Source of the DNA: Thiosocius sp963808165
GTDB taxonomy: Bacteria; Pseudomonadota; Gammaproteobacteria; Chromatiales; Chromatiaceae
Direction of reading: 5' to 3'
Assembly (NCBI GenBank): GCA_963808165.1
Contig: CAWEET010000011.1
Location: 310,001-374,000 of the forward strand
DNA length: 64,000 nucleotides
Below the pieces are notes generated by a model. That model was not told the origin of the DNA, made no database searches, and was given only the letters and a program-made list of their open reading frames with translations. Shown here piece by piece: positions 18,249-27,508 of the stretch (the first letter of the stretch is position 1; every line of letters begins with the position of its first letter). A program made the translations under genes and the position numbers.

Positions 18249-19559
18249 GCTGCCTCTGGAGCGGGGACTTCTCTGTCGGGTGTTGCAGGAGTAACTTTCT
18301 CGGGCCGCTGCTCAGGGTCTGTCAGTGGCTGTTCCCATGGCAGGCGCTTCAGGTCTTCGAGGTGCTGCCGGCCCTTGCCCAGAATCAGCACCACCCGACG
18401 ACCATCGGTGTAGTAAGGGTCCTTCGTGTAGTTGAAGCGGGGGGCCGAGCCGATCCGAGTAACCCACGCCTTCCACCAGGCCGTAGGCTCGCAGGGTCTC
18501 GGAGGCGGCAAGGTCCAGGGTGATGTAGAGCCGCGCCTCGTCCACCACCGGATCGATCTTGTGGGTCACGAGCGTCTTGCTGGATGCCTTGACACCAATG
18601 TCACGACTGATTTGCCCCACCCAGACATTCTGACCGTCAAGGGTCACCGGCGCCAGCCAGAGCCGCAGGTGGTTGCGTTCGTCGACCGTTCTGCGCGCTT
18701 TCTGCAGCGCGAACGTCCTGCGGTCGGCCGAAGACATACAGGGGCGACACCGGCGATGTCCGGTAATAACGGCCAAACAGCGACGAGGCGACCGTAAGCC
18801 AGACGGTATCGCGGCGCATGGTTTCGGTGAGATCCCAACCTCTGCGCACCAGGGTCGCCAATACGTGCCGTCCGTCACCGACGATCACCAGATTGAGGGG
18901 GTCGCCAGGCGTCTTTCCATCACCCCCGGCGACGCAACAAGGCAGGCCCTCCAGATACTCGCGCAGTCCGCTCGTGGTCCAGGTCGTCGGAGGCCTGCTG
19001 GGTACAACTGCTCGAAATCCACTGTCATGAAATCCGCCTCGAAGCCCTGCACGACCTGCACGAACTCGAACGACCGAACCTCTCCCTCGGCAATCAGCTC
19101 GACAGCGAAGGCCTTGGCGCCCGGGTCGAGGTTGGTGTAGACAAAGCCCGACGCTTTCGTGCCGCGGGGAATAACCGAGGGAAGCTGCTGTTCGAGGAAC
19201 ATGTCCATCATCTCGTCCGCGCCCATCTCATGCTGCGCACGAAACTTCCAGGCGACCTCGGATGGAGCGAAATAATCGGGATCGATACTCAGCAACATGA
19301 CCGCGAAGTCTTTGTCTTCCTGATTGTCGACCTCTATCCATACCGGCTGAATTTCCTTCTTGGCAAGGGGCAGGGAAAAGACATCTTCGGTTTCGGCTGG
19401 ACTCAGCACCGCGGCGGACACCCGTACGCCGCCCTCGGCCTGAGTCTCGGCGCGGGTGCGAAAACCCTCGGGCTCGCTCAATGGCGGCGTAGCCGCGCAT
19501 CCCAACAGCGACAGGCAGATCGCCATCAACAGGGGCGGCAGAAGCACTGCGCGCGACAT
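18239..19559 (-). pseudogene. LssY C-terminal-family lipoprotein gene broken by frameshifts
   Basis: The N-terminal piece (19559 to about 18970) starts with a lipoprotein signal (LSLLGC) and keeps IQPVWIEVDN, SIDPDYFAPSEVAWKF and ASGFVYTNLDPGAKAF. The text then continues in other frames: EYLEGLPCC and GDPLNLVIVGDGRHVLATL with YRTSPVSPLYVFGRPQD (about 18965-18700), then ALQKARRTVDERNHLRLWLAP, WVGQISRDIGV and IDPVVDEARLY (about 18715-18475), then PRFNYTKDPYYTDGRRVV to the stop at 18239. Together these follow an LssY_C-type protein in order, so at least three frame changes separate the parts. The intact family is a lipoprotein of unknown function. Sequencing error is less likely with this many changes. 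Confidence 0.75.
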
Positions 19560-19946
19560 ATCGTAAACTCCCGAAATCCTTAGTCCGAATGGCACTTTAC
19601 TCAGGAGCGCAAACTACCGGTTGGCCTGTTGATTCGGATCATTTCTTCCGCAAAGCGCCGTGAATACGTCCTTGTAGGCTCGACGGCGGCGTCCATGCCG
19701 CCAACGCTGTCTCCAGAGACGACCGAAATCAGCTTAAGTGAGTGCCGTTATCCCAAGTACCGTGTTTAAGATCACTCTCAACGGGGCCCTGCATCGTCAA
19801 TGCCGCGCAGACGCAGCCAGCCACCGGTGCACGATCTTCCCTATCACATCAACTTGCGACAGCGATGCCGGACGCGGCCTCGCGAGGCGCAATGAGCGGG
19901 AAAAGGAGGGGAGTCAGCGGACCACCCTCCCGTTCGGGACTCTGCG
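19560..19946. other. Intergenic region between the broken LssY gene and pldA
   Basis: There is no supported gene in about 390 bases. It contains a minus-oriented copy of the dispersed repeat (19636-19702). The part next to pldA (19740-19946) has only short frames of no recognisable family. Confidence 0.4.
19636..19702 (-). repeat. Dispersed intergenic repeat, copy 2 (long subtype)
   Basis: Read on the minus strand it contains GGCGGCATGGACGCCGCC, GTCGAGCCTACAAGGACG and TATTCACGGCGC, then GGAAGAAATGATC. It aligns over about 65 bases with the copy at 54345-54410. The first part can fold as a small hairpin (GGCGGCAT/ATGCCGCC-like arms). Confidence 0.7.
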
Positions 19947-20987
19947 TTACAGCCAGTCGGTCAGCGCAATCCCGACACCGATACGGTTCACGCTCTTGTT
20001 GTAATCGACCAGGCTCTCGCCATAGCCGTTGAAGTACTGCACATAGCCCTTGAGGTAGGGATAGCTTCCGAGCGGAAAACTCCAGCCCAGCTCGACCGCA
20101 CCCTTGCTGAACCCGGACTCGAGGTTGTTGCGCGACATCGCGCTGAACACATGCTCACCCCATTTGTACGCGCCCCGCAACTCGTAGTGCCCCAGGTAAT
20201 CGGTGATATCCGGATTGTCGTCGTCATCCTTGTCTTCCTTGAAACGGTACCAAGGCTTGAAAGAGAGCGCCAAATCGCCCTTCTCGACGGCGAAACTCGC
20301 ATAGGCCCGGTTCCAGCTGCGCGAGAGGCTGCCTCCGCGGCCGTTGGACTGATGGACCAAGCCGATGGCATTCCTGGGATTGGTAAAACCGAGGAACTCC
20401 CAGTTCGGTGTGAATTCCGCCCAGATCTCGGGTTCGTGGTTGGTTTCCCGGAAGGGTGCCGAATTCGAGTTGTAGACCTGCCAGAACGAGCGGTTCGTGT
20501 AGGCCCCGTAGATATCGACCATGCCAAACAGGTCGATGGCCAGCGGTGCCTTGATGCTCACCTGGAACTGGGCCTCGGTGTCATCGATGTCGAAATTCGG
20601 GTCATCCAGTGCCTCCCGATAGACATCGGGGTCGTAGCCGCTCGAATTGTAGGTCGCGAACAACAGAAAGTTCGGTTTATGCGCCATCAGCGTGAAAGGC
20701 TGGAGTACGTTTCGCTCGTCCGCGCGTATACGTGCTGAGACGACGGCAGGCTCGGCCGCTTCCGGCACGGGGGTATCCTCACGCATTTGTTTCTGGCAGG
20801 AAAGGCGCAATTCCCCGACGGTCATATCATCATTGCTGTGCTGCATCATGCGCGTCATACATTCGGTCAGGTCGTCCGCCTGACCGATGCCGGTCAACAA
20901 CAGGCCGCCGAACACGACGGCAAACAATTGCATTCTCGCTGGTCCTGGCCTTCCCGCGCGGACTGCCGTGGATCGCTGGATTTTCAT
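19947..20987 (-). CDS. pldA: Outer membrane phospholipase A
   Basis: The 346-residue protein has an N-terminal export signal (hydrophobic stretch at about residues 20-35) and then a beta-barrel pattern ending in an aromatic-containing strand (IGVGIALTDWL). The OMPLA active-site block GLVHQSNGRGGSLSRSWNR carries the catalytic His and Ser two residues apart and an Asn downstream, as in the His-Ser-Asn triad. PldA hydrolyses misplaced outer-leaflet phospholipids and usually needs calcium and dimerisation. The start at 20987 follows GGGAGTCGATAA; an internal ATG at 20933 would shorten the leader. It stands with other lipid hydrolases in this part of the window. Confidence 0.88.
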   Translation of the reverse strand: MKIQRSTAVRAGRPGPARMQLFAVVFGGLLLTGIGQADDLTECMTRMMQHSNDDMTVGELRLSCQKQMREDTPVPEAAEPAVVSARIRADERNVLQPFTLMAHKPNFLLFATYNSSGYDPDVYREALDDPNFDIDDTEAQFQVSIKAPLAIDLFGMVDIYGAYTNRSFWQVYNSNSAPFRETNHEPEIWAEFTPNWEFLGFTNPRNAIGLVHQSNGRGGSLSRSWNRAYASFAVEKGDLALSFKPWYRFKEDKDDDDNPDITDYLGHYELRGAYKWGEHVFSAMSRNNLESGFSKGAVELGWSFPLGSYPYLKGYVQYFNGYGESLVDYNKSVNRIGVGIALTDWL

Positions 20988-21048
20988 TTATCGACTCCCG
21001 ATCGCATCACATCAAACAAATTGAACGCTTTTGCCGGACAGGCAGACT

Positions 21049-21068
21049 AGGGCCTGCTAACAGGCCCT
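21049..21068. terminator. Hairpin at the end of the small lipoprotein gene
   Basis: AGGGCCTG, loop CTAA, CAGGCCCT is a perfect 8-bp stem. It overlaps the stop of the minus-strand lipoprotein gene at 21067. No run of T follows, so it is a weak intrinsic terminator or an mRNA end-stabiliser. Confidence 0.45.
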
Positions 21069-21489
21069 AATAACTGACATTCGCCGCACCGAACTCCAGG
21101 GCAACCCGCTGCTGCAGTTTTTGCAACAGTACCATGGAAGACGCACTCAATGTCCGGCTGGCAGGCTCGTAGAAGTACAGATGCGTGAAACCGTCCTTTC
21201 GCCTGATTCGTGCATCGATACGGACCTGCCCACCCGTCACATGCTCGAACCGCATCCGGTACTCGCCGTCCTGCTGGACGGTCTTCACCGCAAGGCGCGA
21301 ATCCGGATCAGGGATCGGTACCCAGTCATATCCGAGATCACGCAACATGTCGGAGAGCTCGTCGGGCATATGCTGTCGCCCCGTAACATGCCGCTGGTCG
21401 ATCTCGATCGTCTCTCCGCCGGTACTTGCGCAGCCGGTTGAAAGTACCACGAAGGCGCCAAGCAGCAGAACGCAAAGAGTACGCAACAT
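21067..21489 (-). CDS. Small hypothetical lipoprotein
   Basis: The 140-residue protein starts with a clear lipoprotein signal (LLLGAFVVLSTGC, Cys at about residue 20). The mature part is a single small domain with alternating charged and hydrophobic strands (VRIDARIRRKDGFTHLYFYEPASRTL). No known family was recognised. It lies upstream of pldA on the same strand with 79 bases between them, separated by a hairpin, so co-transcription is uncertain. Confidence 0.7.
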   Translation of the reverse strand: MLRTLCVLLLGAFVVLSTGCASTGGETIEIDQRHVTGRQHMPDELSDMLRDLGYDWVPIPDPDSRLAVKTVQQDGEYRMRFEHVTGGQVRIDARIRRKDGFTHLYFYEPASRTLSASSMVLLQKLQQRVALEFGAANVSY

Positions 21490-21823
21490 GTCGGCAGGCT
21501 GTCCTTATCGATTGGCCAGGCGGCGTATGGCCGGCACCCCGATCTTGGTCGAAAAGCAGGAGGGGTGGGGCTGCAACGGCAATGTCTCAAGCGGCCAGCC
21601 GGCGGCGCACCCCGCTCCGGCGTGCCCGGCTCGCGGGCATACTGCCGCGGGATGCGGCAGTCGAGCCTTTGCGGACGGATTCACAAGGTCTCGTGGGCTG
21701 ACGGTGCCAGGGCGCTGGTCCCGAAGCACGTGTCATTGGGGCCGGGGCGCGCTTTCTGGCCGATCGACGACAGACCGTCGCGTCACGCAGCAAGCTGATG
21801 CCCGCCGGCCCTAGACCCCGCGG
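21490..21823. other. Intergenic region with a dispersed repeat
   Basis: No gene is supported in these 334 bases. The centre (21641-21712) is a copy of the dispersed repeat, and the rest is GC-rich sequence without recognisable signals. Confidence 0.45.
21641..21712 (+). repeat. Dispersed intergenic repeat, copy 3 (diverged)
   Basis: The copy has CTGCCGCGGGATGCGGCAG as a hairpin, then TCGAGCC, GGACGGATTCACAAGGTC and TCGTGGGCTGA. It shares the TCGAGCC-n-GGACGGATTCAC order with copy 1 but has drifted at its right end. Confidence 0.55.
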
Positions 21824-22150
21824 TCACATACCGTCCAGGATCTGCTTCTTCTTCGATTTGTACTCTTCCGGCGTGATGTAACCACCCGCCGCGAGCTTGT
21901 CCAGGTCTTTGATACGCTGCTCCGCCGATTTGGGCGCAGGTGCCGCAGGGACTGGCTGGGCCTGGCGCTGGGCTGCCTGGGCCTGCTCGGCCTGGGTCCT
22001 GTCGCTCATATTGGTCAACAGCTTGGTCGCGAAGACGCCACCGATGAAGGCGCCCGCATCGTCGGCCAGCGCTGACGTACTGATACCGGCGGCCGCCGCG
22101 CCGAGAACCCAGGCGAGAGCGCCTGCAACCATCTTGTTCCGATTAAGCAT
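21824..22150 (-). CDS. Small exported SHOCT-domain protein
   Basis: The 108-residue protein has a signal peptide (residues about 7-29, ending SALA-DD), a middle part rich in Ala, Gln and Pro, and a C-terminal SHOCT module (RIKDLDKLAAGGYITPEEYKSKKKQIL). SHOCT modules are short helical domains often found at the ends of membrane-linked proteins; their function is unsettled. It follows the next gene on the same strand by 12 bases, so the two probably form an operon. Ribosome site GGAGGG lies just before the start. Confidence 0.7.
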   Translation of the reverse strand: MLNRNKMVAGALAWVLGAAAAGISTSALADDAGAFIGGVFATKLLTNMSDRTQAEQAQAAQRQAQPVPAAPAPKSAEQRIKDLDKLAAGGYITPEEYKSKKKQILDGM

Positions 22151-22162
22151 AGCGAGCCCTCC

Positions 22163-22588
22163 TCAATTTGCCGTACAGATGCCGAACACCAGGAAACTCA
22201 GTGCATCGCCAACGCCCGACCCGCTCATCCTGCCGGTCTTGCTGTCGATCGCGATGCTCCAGCCGCGACTGTCTTCGACACCCTGCACGATCAGGTGGCC
22301 GCCGCTGGTCTCCATGTTCTTCACCGGGGAAACGGCTTTGTTCTCACTCTCGCGGGTGGAGTGCACGACCTTTTTCTCGACGTCCACGATGAGCATCTGG
22401 TGCAAATCGAAGTCCTTGGCCCGTCCCTGGATACAGGAGCCGTCTTCCGCACAAGCCACCACATCCACCACCGCGCAGATGATATCTTTCGAGCCTTCAG
22501 TCGCCTCCGCGGCCGCGGCCGTTGAGACAAGCGGCACGGCCGTCGCCGCACAGGCCGCTAGGCCCCAGAATCTTGCTCGCTTGTGCAT
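22163..22588 (-). CDS. Hypothetical exported protein
   Basis: The 141-residue product has an N-terminal signal peptide (ATAVPLVSTAAAAEA). The mature part has three early cysteines (IICAVVDVVACAEDGSC) and later short beta-like segments (GHLIVQGVEDSRGWSIAIDSKTGRMSG). This layout resembles small periplasmic proteins of unknown role. The start at 22588 is preferred to a longer upstream frame because it follows GGAGGAGAAAAAC and begins a good signal peptide. It is the first gene of a probable pair with the SHOCT protein. Confidence 0.65.
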   Translation of the reverse strand: MHKRARFWGLAACAATAVPLVSTAAAAEATEGSKDIICAVVDVVACAEDGSCIQGRAKDFDLHQMLIVDVEKKVVHSTRESENKAVSPVKNMETSGGHLIVQGVEDSRGWSIAIDSKTGRMSGSGVGDALSFLVFGICTAN

Positions 22589-22930
22589 GTTTTTCTCCTC
22601 CGTCACAAGAACACTCGGCCAATACTGCGGCGCAAAAGCCAAAAACGCAACCCGCATCCCGGGGCAAAGACTGCCACAGCGGTCGACCGCGCGGATGGCC
22701 GCAAATCCCCTTGGGGTGTTCGCTCGACCACGGAACCGCGTGGCCACCTCACTGCGTCCCGCGAGTAGCGGATCATCATTATACTCACTATACTCACTGG
22801 CGCCATACGGCCGTTTTCGTGACATGCCATCGCGCTCCGCGATCGGAGAACCCACCCCGGCCTGGCCCACGGCATCGCGGGCATTCGCGAGTGTCCAGGT
22901 CGCGAGCCCCCCGCCAATCCCTCGTCGGAA
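22589..22930. other. Intergenic region with a 9-base tandem repeat and possible promoter
   Basis: TATACTCAC occurs twice in tandem at 22780-22797. On the minus strand the same bases give GAGTATAGTGAGTATAAT, so one unit provides a consensus-like -10 box (TATAAT) for the exported-protein gene. No good -35 was found. The rest holds no gene. Confidence 0.4.
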
Positions 22931-25141
22931 TCAGTCGACCCAACCCAGCACGTTGCGCACAATCGACCAGCGCGGCTCCTTGCTTTCCGCACCCTCGCCC
23001 TGTAGCCAATAACGCTGGAGTTCCTCTAGCGCACCGGACTCGTGCTGCAGCAGCAACCAGGAAGCAACGAAGTCGTACAGCTTCGGCGCGTTGCGCGGCA
23101 ATCCCAGTGCGATCGGCGCGGTGATTGTGTGCGGCTTCGGCACCACGACGGTGAACTTCGGGTAGACCAGCGTCCAGGCAGAGCCGGCCTCGGCCGAAAA
23201 CAGCAGGCCATCGAACTCGCCGGGCTCGGCCAGGAAAAACTTCCGCGGCGACTCGATCGGGATGACCTCCGCGTTCGGTAGGTGCCGTTCCACGAACTTC
23301 GCGTAGTAAGGCAGATTCACTGCAGCGAGCGTAATCGAATCGATCGCCTGCAGCTTTTCGTTGGTATCGAAGCGGCCGCGGTCATGGTCGTACACGACCA
23401 GACTCATGGTCGAATTGAGGTGCGGTGCGGTGAACTTCACATCCAATGCTCGCTCCGGCGTGACCAGCAGGCCCCCCATCATCAGGTCGATACGGCCCGA
23501 GGATAGATGTTTGTGGATCTCGTCATTCTCGACCAGGACAAACTCCAGCCCCACACCCAATTCGGCAGCGAGCAGGTGCGCCATGTCGGCCTCGAGGCCG
23601 ACGGTTTCGCCCTCCTCGTTGCGGTAGACGAAGGGCAGCGAGGCATTCGGATAACCCACACGCAGGGTGCCACGCTCTCTTACCGCGGCAAAGCGGCTGC
23701 CATCGCTGCCCTTGGGCCGCGGCGTCACCTCTGCGGCCTCGACCGCCTTGCTGTCCACCCGGTCGACGAGCAACTCCATCTGCACCAGTTTCTGATACTC
23801 GCGATACTCTTGCGGGACGACGACCTCGAAGAAGAATCGCAGACCGCCAAACAGTGCGATAGCGAGCACCAGGGACACCAGTGCGTAGCGCACCAGTTGA
23901 GCCCAGCGCAGTTTGATCCGGCCGGACACCGCGGCCGCGGTCAGCAACGCGAGGACGATGGTATGAATACCGGCGAGCAGGGTGCCGAAGCGCCCGGTAA
24001 AGACGTCGACCGCCAGAAAGAGCTGGAACATATCGGCCGGCACATGCATCAGATCCAGCAGGAACGGCAGCGCCACCACGACCTCGCCGAAGAAGCTCAG
24101 AAGGCCGGAAACCAGGAACAGCGGAAACTGTTCCACGCCGATCGGCGTGCCGGCAAACCAGCCGGCGAACGGCACGAAGGCCAGCGACATCAGCTTGCCC
24201 AGGTTCGGCAGGTTGAAGTTGATCGGCACAATCAGATCGACCGCGCTCTCGGCCTCCTGGCCCCCGACGTCGAACTCCTCGAGCAGCTCTTTCATCCGCT
24301 CCGCCAACAGCGGCAGTACGATCAGCAGCGAACCGGTCGCAAACGCGGTGACCAGCGCATCCTGCGAGACGGACAGCAGGCGTTTCGGCCTGACCGGCGT
24401 CAACACGCCGACCAATGCCGGCAACACCCAGAAAGACAGCAGCAGTGCGGCACCGATGTAGGTGAGGATATAGACCTGCAGGCGTCCCAGGGCCTCGACA
24501 TCGAGGGTCCCGGCCGCCGATGCGATCAGCGCGAACACGCCGATGGGTGCGAGCCGGGCTACGAAACCGGCGATCCGCATGATCGCATCGCCGATCACGT
24601 CCAGATCATCGATGAAACTACCCTTCTTCGGCACCCCGATGATCGCCATACCCACGGCCAGGCTGAACAACACGATCGCCGGTACGATGCTGCTCGACAG
24701 TGCATTAAACGGGTTCGAGGGGATGTACAGCGCCACCAGGTCGGGCTGCTCGCCAACCTCTACCAGGCTGACGCTGAAGAACGTGGCCGATACCCAGTTC
24801 GGGAAGGCGGCCGTGAATGCAACCGTGATTGCCAGTGCAACTACCCAGAACAGCAGCACGAAGCGCCCACCCTGAACCGCCAGCACACGCAGCTCACGAT
24901 AACTCAGCTTGCCGATACCGGCGATCAGCGACACCAGGATGTACGGCAGCACCGTCATCTGCAGCAGACCGATGAAGATCTCCCCGATGACCTGTACCGG
25001 TGCGACCAACTCGCCAAAAAACAGGCCGGCAAGGATACCCAGCCCCAGCGCAATGAAGACCTGGGCCGACAGGCTGAGTCTGCGGCGAGGTTCGACCGGC
25101 CGCTCAGGCGTCGCCTCCTGGGTATCTGCCGGCGAATTCAT
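22931..25141 (-). CDS. Dicarboxylate/amino-acid:cation symporter fused to a periplasmic solute-binding domain
   Basis: The 736-residue protein joins two modules. Residues about 22-440 are a DAACS/glutamate-transporter-type symporter with about eight membrane helices plus hairpins (LLQMTVLPYILVSLIAGIG, SSSIVPAIVLFSLAVGMA, FATGSLLIVLPLL, INFNLPNLGKLMSLAFVPFAG). Residues about 490-720 are an SBP_bac_3 fold (GTLRVGYPNASLPFVYRNEEGETVGLEADMAH, then GRIDLMMGGLLVTPER), as in amino-acid ABC binding proteins. The fusion probably presents a captured substrate to the carrier. Its ATG overlaps the stop of the DUF1028 gene (ATGA), so the genes are translationally coupled. The glutaminase upstream suggests glutamate as substrate. 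Confidence 0.82.
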   Translation of the reverse strand: MNSPADTQEATPERPVEPRRRLSLSAQVFIALGLGILAGLFFGELVAPVQVIGEIFIGLLQMTVLPYILVSLIAGIGKLSYRELRVLAVQGGRFVLLFWVVALAITVAFTAAFPNWVSATFFSVSLVEVGEQPDLVALYIPSNPFNALSSSIVPAIVLFSLAVGMAIIGVPKKGSFIDDLDVIGDAIMRIAGFVARLAPIGVFALIASAAGTLDVEALGRLQVYILTYIGAALLLSFWVLPALVGVLTPVRPKRLLSVSQDALVTAFATGSLLIVLPLLAERMKELLEEFDVGGQEAESAVDLIVPINFNLPNLGKLMSLAFVPFAGWFAGTPIGVEQFPLFLVSGLLSFFGEVVVALPFLLDLMHVPADMFQLFLAVDVFTGRFGTLLAGIHTIVLALLTAAAVSGRIKLRWAQLVRYALVSLVLAIALFGGLRFFFEVVVPQEYREYQKLVQMELLVDRVDSKAVEAAEVTPRPKGSDGSRFAAVRERGTLRVGYPNASLPFVYRNEEGETVGLEADMAHLLAAELGVGLEFVLVENDEIHKHLSSGRIDLMMGGLLVTPERALDVKFTAPHLNSTMSLVVYDHDRGRFDTNEKLQAIDSITLAAVNLPYYAKFVERHLPNAEVIPIESPRKFFLAEPGEFDGLLFSAEAGSAWTLVYPKFTVVVPKPHTITAPIALGLPRNAPKLYDFVASWLLLQHESGALEELQRYWLQGEGAESKEPRWSIVRNVLGWVD

Positions 25142-26217
25142 TGCGCCACCGCCGAGGTCTCGGGTGCCAGGCTTTCCCAGACACGTCGAAACGTATCGAT
25201 CTCGAGCAGTTCGGTAATCAGCTCCGGCGCGACCCCCAGACTGGCGCGGGTCGATTCCGGCAGGCGGCGCCAGGTGGGGTTCTCGATCAGCGCGCGCTGG
25301 GCCGCCTCAGCGGCCGCGTCCCGCTCACCTTGCAACAAGTGGATGTGGGCCAGCATCCACCAGCCGTAGTCGTCTTCCGGATACAGCTCGAGCGCATGCT
25401 CCACCAGTGCATTCGCCTCCTTGTACAGATCCGCCCGCTGTTCCCCTTCGGCATCTTTGGCGCGCTTTAGCAGGTCCTTGGCCCGGGTATGCGCCAGCTG
25501 CGACTGACGGATCTCGAGCAGGCGTGCGAGTTCACGGATCGGCGTCGGATGGTCCTCGACGTGGAGATCGATATAGCGATCGGTCAAGCCGAGATAGCCA
25601 CCCTCCTTGCGCACCACGAGCAGCGCAGCGGACTGGCGCCCGCGGGCATCGCCGCCGGCCGCCTGCCCGGCCGCCAGCGCATACACCAGGCGCGTGGCGA
25701 AATCCCCGGGCGCCGCCTCGAACGCGGTCGCCATCGCGTTCACGACCTGTGGCCCGGCGAGCAGGTTACCCTGCACCGCGTAGTTGTCACCGGTGCGGCC
25801 GCCCGCCCACGGCAGACAATCCTTGCCGGTGTAGCTTGCCGCCCTGCCCTGCTGGTCCACCACCCCGACCTGACGCTCGGTACGCAAAGGATCCGTTTTC
25901 ACCAGCTGCTCGATCACTTCGCCGGCCGCCTTTCCCTCCGCCAGCAGGGCCAGCCCTTGCGGACCGTACAGCAGGTTGCCCAGGGCCTGGGTCGCGATCA
26001 CCCCGGTCTCGGCTGCCGCATGCGGGACCACCGCCCCGACCGCGAAGTAGCGCGACTGCACCGCGACACCAAAGTCGCCGGTCTCGGGATCATGGGCGAC
26101 GATGGAGAAAGTGGAGATATGCGGGGCAGACAGGTTCGCCGACGGATTCGATCCGGCCAATACCGCCGTACTTACGACAGACAGACATAACAAAACAAAG
26201 GACGGCAAGGTCTTCAT
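25138..26217 (-). CDS. Exported DUF1028 (Ntn-hydrolase-like) protein with helical repeats
   Basis: The 359-residue product has a signal peptide (FVLLCLSVVSTAVLA). The DUF1028 domain follows: STFSIVAHDPETGDFGVAVQSRYFAVGAVVPHA, GVIATQALGN and YAVQGNLLAGPQVV. This family has an N-terminal-nucleophile fold and is thought to act on small amide or peptide compounds; its substrate is unknown. Residues about 260-340 look TPR-like (ALVEHALELYPEDDYGWWMLAHIHLLQG). The start at 26217 follows CAGGGAAAAC; an upstream in-frame ATG gives no signal peptide. Its stop overlaps the transporter start, so the two products are likely used together in amide or amino-acid scavenging. Confidence 0.82.
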   Translation of the reverse strand: MKTLPSFVLLCLSVVSTAVLAGSNPSANLSAPHISTFSIVAHDPETGDFGVAVQSRYFAVGAVVPHAAAETGVIATQALGNLLYGPQGLALLAEGKAAGEVIEQLVKTDPLRTERQVGVVDQQGRAASYTGKDCLPWAGGRTGDNYAVQGNLLAGPQVVNAMATAFEAAPGDFATRLVYALAAGQAAGGDARGRQSAALLVVRKEGGYLGLTDRYIDLHVEDHPTPIRELARLLEIRQSQLAHTRAKDLLKRAKDAEGEQRADLYKEANALVEHALELYPEDDYGWWMLAHIHLLQGERDAAAEAAQRALIENPTWRRLPESTRASLGVAPELITELLEIDTFRRVWESLAPETSAVAQ

Positions 26218-26386
26218 GAGTTTTCCCTGGCTTGGCGTTTGTGGGTGGTTGTAGTTGTAGGTCGTATCATGGCGGGATTCCGATGCCATATTGCATTCAG
26301 CGCAGCGACGCCAAATCGAGTAGCTCGAACCTGCGGTTGCGCCAGACGCGGGAGCTGATGCGCAGGCTGGCAAACGCAGCGGTCGC

Positions 26387-27508
26387 TCAGCCGGCCGGCG
26401 ATACCCTTGACCTGCGCGGCGCTTCGATCAGGCGGTCTATGCTGTGCAGCCCCCAGCGGTCGACCAGCTGCTCTATCGCGAGCGCGGCGCGCACGCTGTT
26501 ACCGGCCGCATCGAGCCTGGGCGAGTAGGCGACGATGGCCCCCCAACCCGGGACAACGGCCACAATCGCGCCGCTGACACCGCTCTTTGCCGGCACACCG
26601 ACGCGCACCCACCAGTGGCCGCTGTCCTCATACATTCCCGCAATGACCATCGCAGACAGCACGGCGCGCACAGTCTCGGGCTTCAGCACGCGCTGGCCCG
26701 AGACGGGCTGGACCCCGCCGCTGGCCAGCGTGGCCCCCATCTGCGCCAGCTCATCGACACGGACTGCGACGATGTTGGATTCCAGATAGCGGTTGGCCAC
26801 ATCATCGACGTCACCGAGCAGTCGTTCCGCCGACTGCATCTGGTAGGCCAGCGTGTAGGTCAGCGCTCGCGGGGTCGCTCGCCAGTCTTCTTCGATCGCG
26901 AGCGGCCGATTCGCCATGCGCGAGTAGAGGTCGACGACGGCGCGAATCTTGTCGTCCGCGCTGACACCCTCGATATAACTGTGGGTCGCAATCGCGCCGG
27001 CATTCACCATCGGGTTCTGTTCGGTGGTTCGGCGCACAGCGCCGGCTGCCACCGCATTGTAAGGCAGGCCGGTGGCACTCACGCCGATCCGATCCAACAT
27101 GAACTCCGCACCACGCTGTTCGACTGCCAGCGCGTAGGTGAACGGCTTCGACACCGACATCAGCGGGAACCTCGCTGCCGTGTTGCCGGCACCGAACGCG
27201 CGCCCATCTACCAGCACCACCGCGATCGCAAGGTCTTTCGGGTCCGCCCCCTTTACCGCCGCGGAGTACATCTCCCCGTCGTGGTTTGACTGCAGGTCGG
27301 CAACGACCGCTTGCACATCACTTTGCAGGGCAGCCTCGTCGACATCGACCGCGCCGGGCGCCGCCACGGCGGACGTGCCGGATTGCTGCCCGTTCGGATG
27401 TTCTCCGGCAGGCATCTGCGCGGTGGAGACGCAGCCCCCGAGCAGCGAAAGCGTGCAGAGCAGTGAAACGAGGATCGCAGAGCCAGTATTCATCGGTTTA
27501 GGAGCCAT
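26387..27508 (-). CDS. glsA: Glutaminase A-type lipoprotein
   Basis: The 373-residue protein hydrolyses glutamine to glutamate and ammonia. It carries the serine-dependent glutaminase signatures PLMSVSKPFTYALA (SxxK), NPMVNAGAIAT, and VGVPAKSGVSGAIVAVVPGWG. Unusually for GlsA it begins with a lipoprotein signal (LLGGC, Cys near residue 26) followed by an Ala/Gly/Gln-rich linker, so it should work in the periplasm. The start may be 27508 (GGAG directly adjacent) or 27493. It lies 170 bases upstream of the DUF1028/transporter pair on the same strand, which suggests a glutamine-scavenging group. Confidence 0.82.
   Translation of the reverse strand: MAPKPMNTGSAILVSLLCTLSLLGGCVSTAQMPAGEHPNGQQSGTSAVAAPGAVDVDEAALQSDVQAVVADLQSNHDGEMYSAAVKGADPKDLAIAVVLVDGRAFGAGNTAARFPLMSVSKPFTYALAVEQRGAEFMLDRIGVSATGLPYNAVAAGAVRRTTEQNPMVNAGAIATHSYIEGVSADDKIRAVVDLYSRMANRPLAIEEDWRATPRALTYTLAYQMQSAERLLGDVDDVANRYLESNIVAVRVDELAQMGATLASGGVQPVSGQRVLKPETVRAVLSAMVIAGMYEDSGHWWVRVGVPAKSGVSGAIVAVVPGWGAIVAYSPRLDAAGNSVRAALAIEQLVDRWGLHSIDRLIEAPRRSRVSPAG

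Noticed and set aside
23507..25369. Plus-strand frame of 620 codons
   Set aside because: It is the antisense shadow of the symporter/solute-binding fusion; its Gln/His/Arg-rich text is typical of such shadows.
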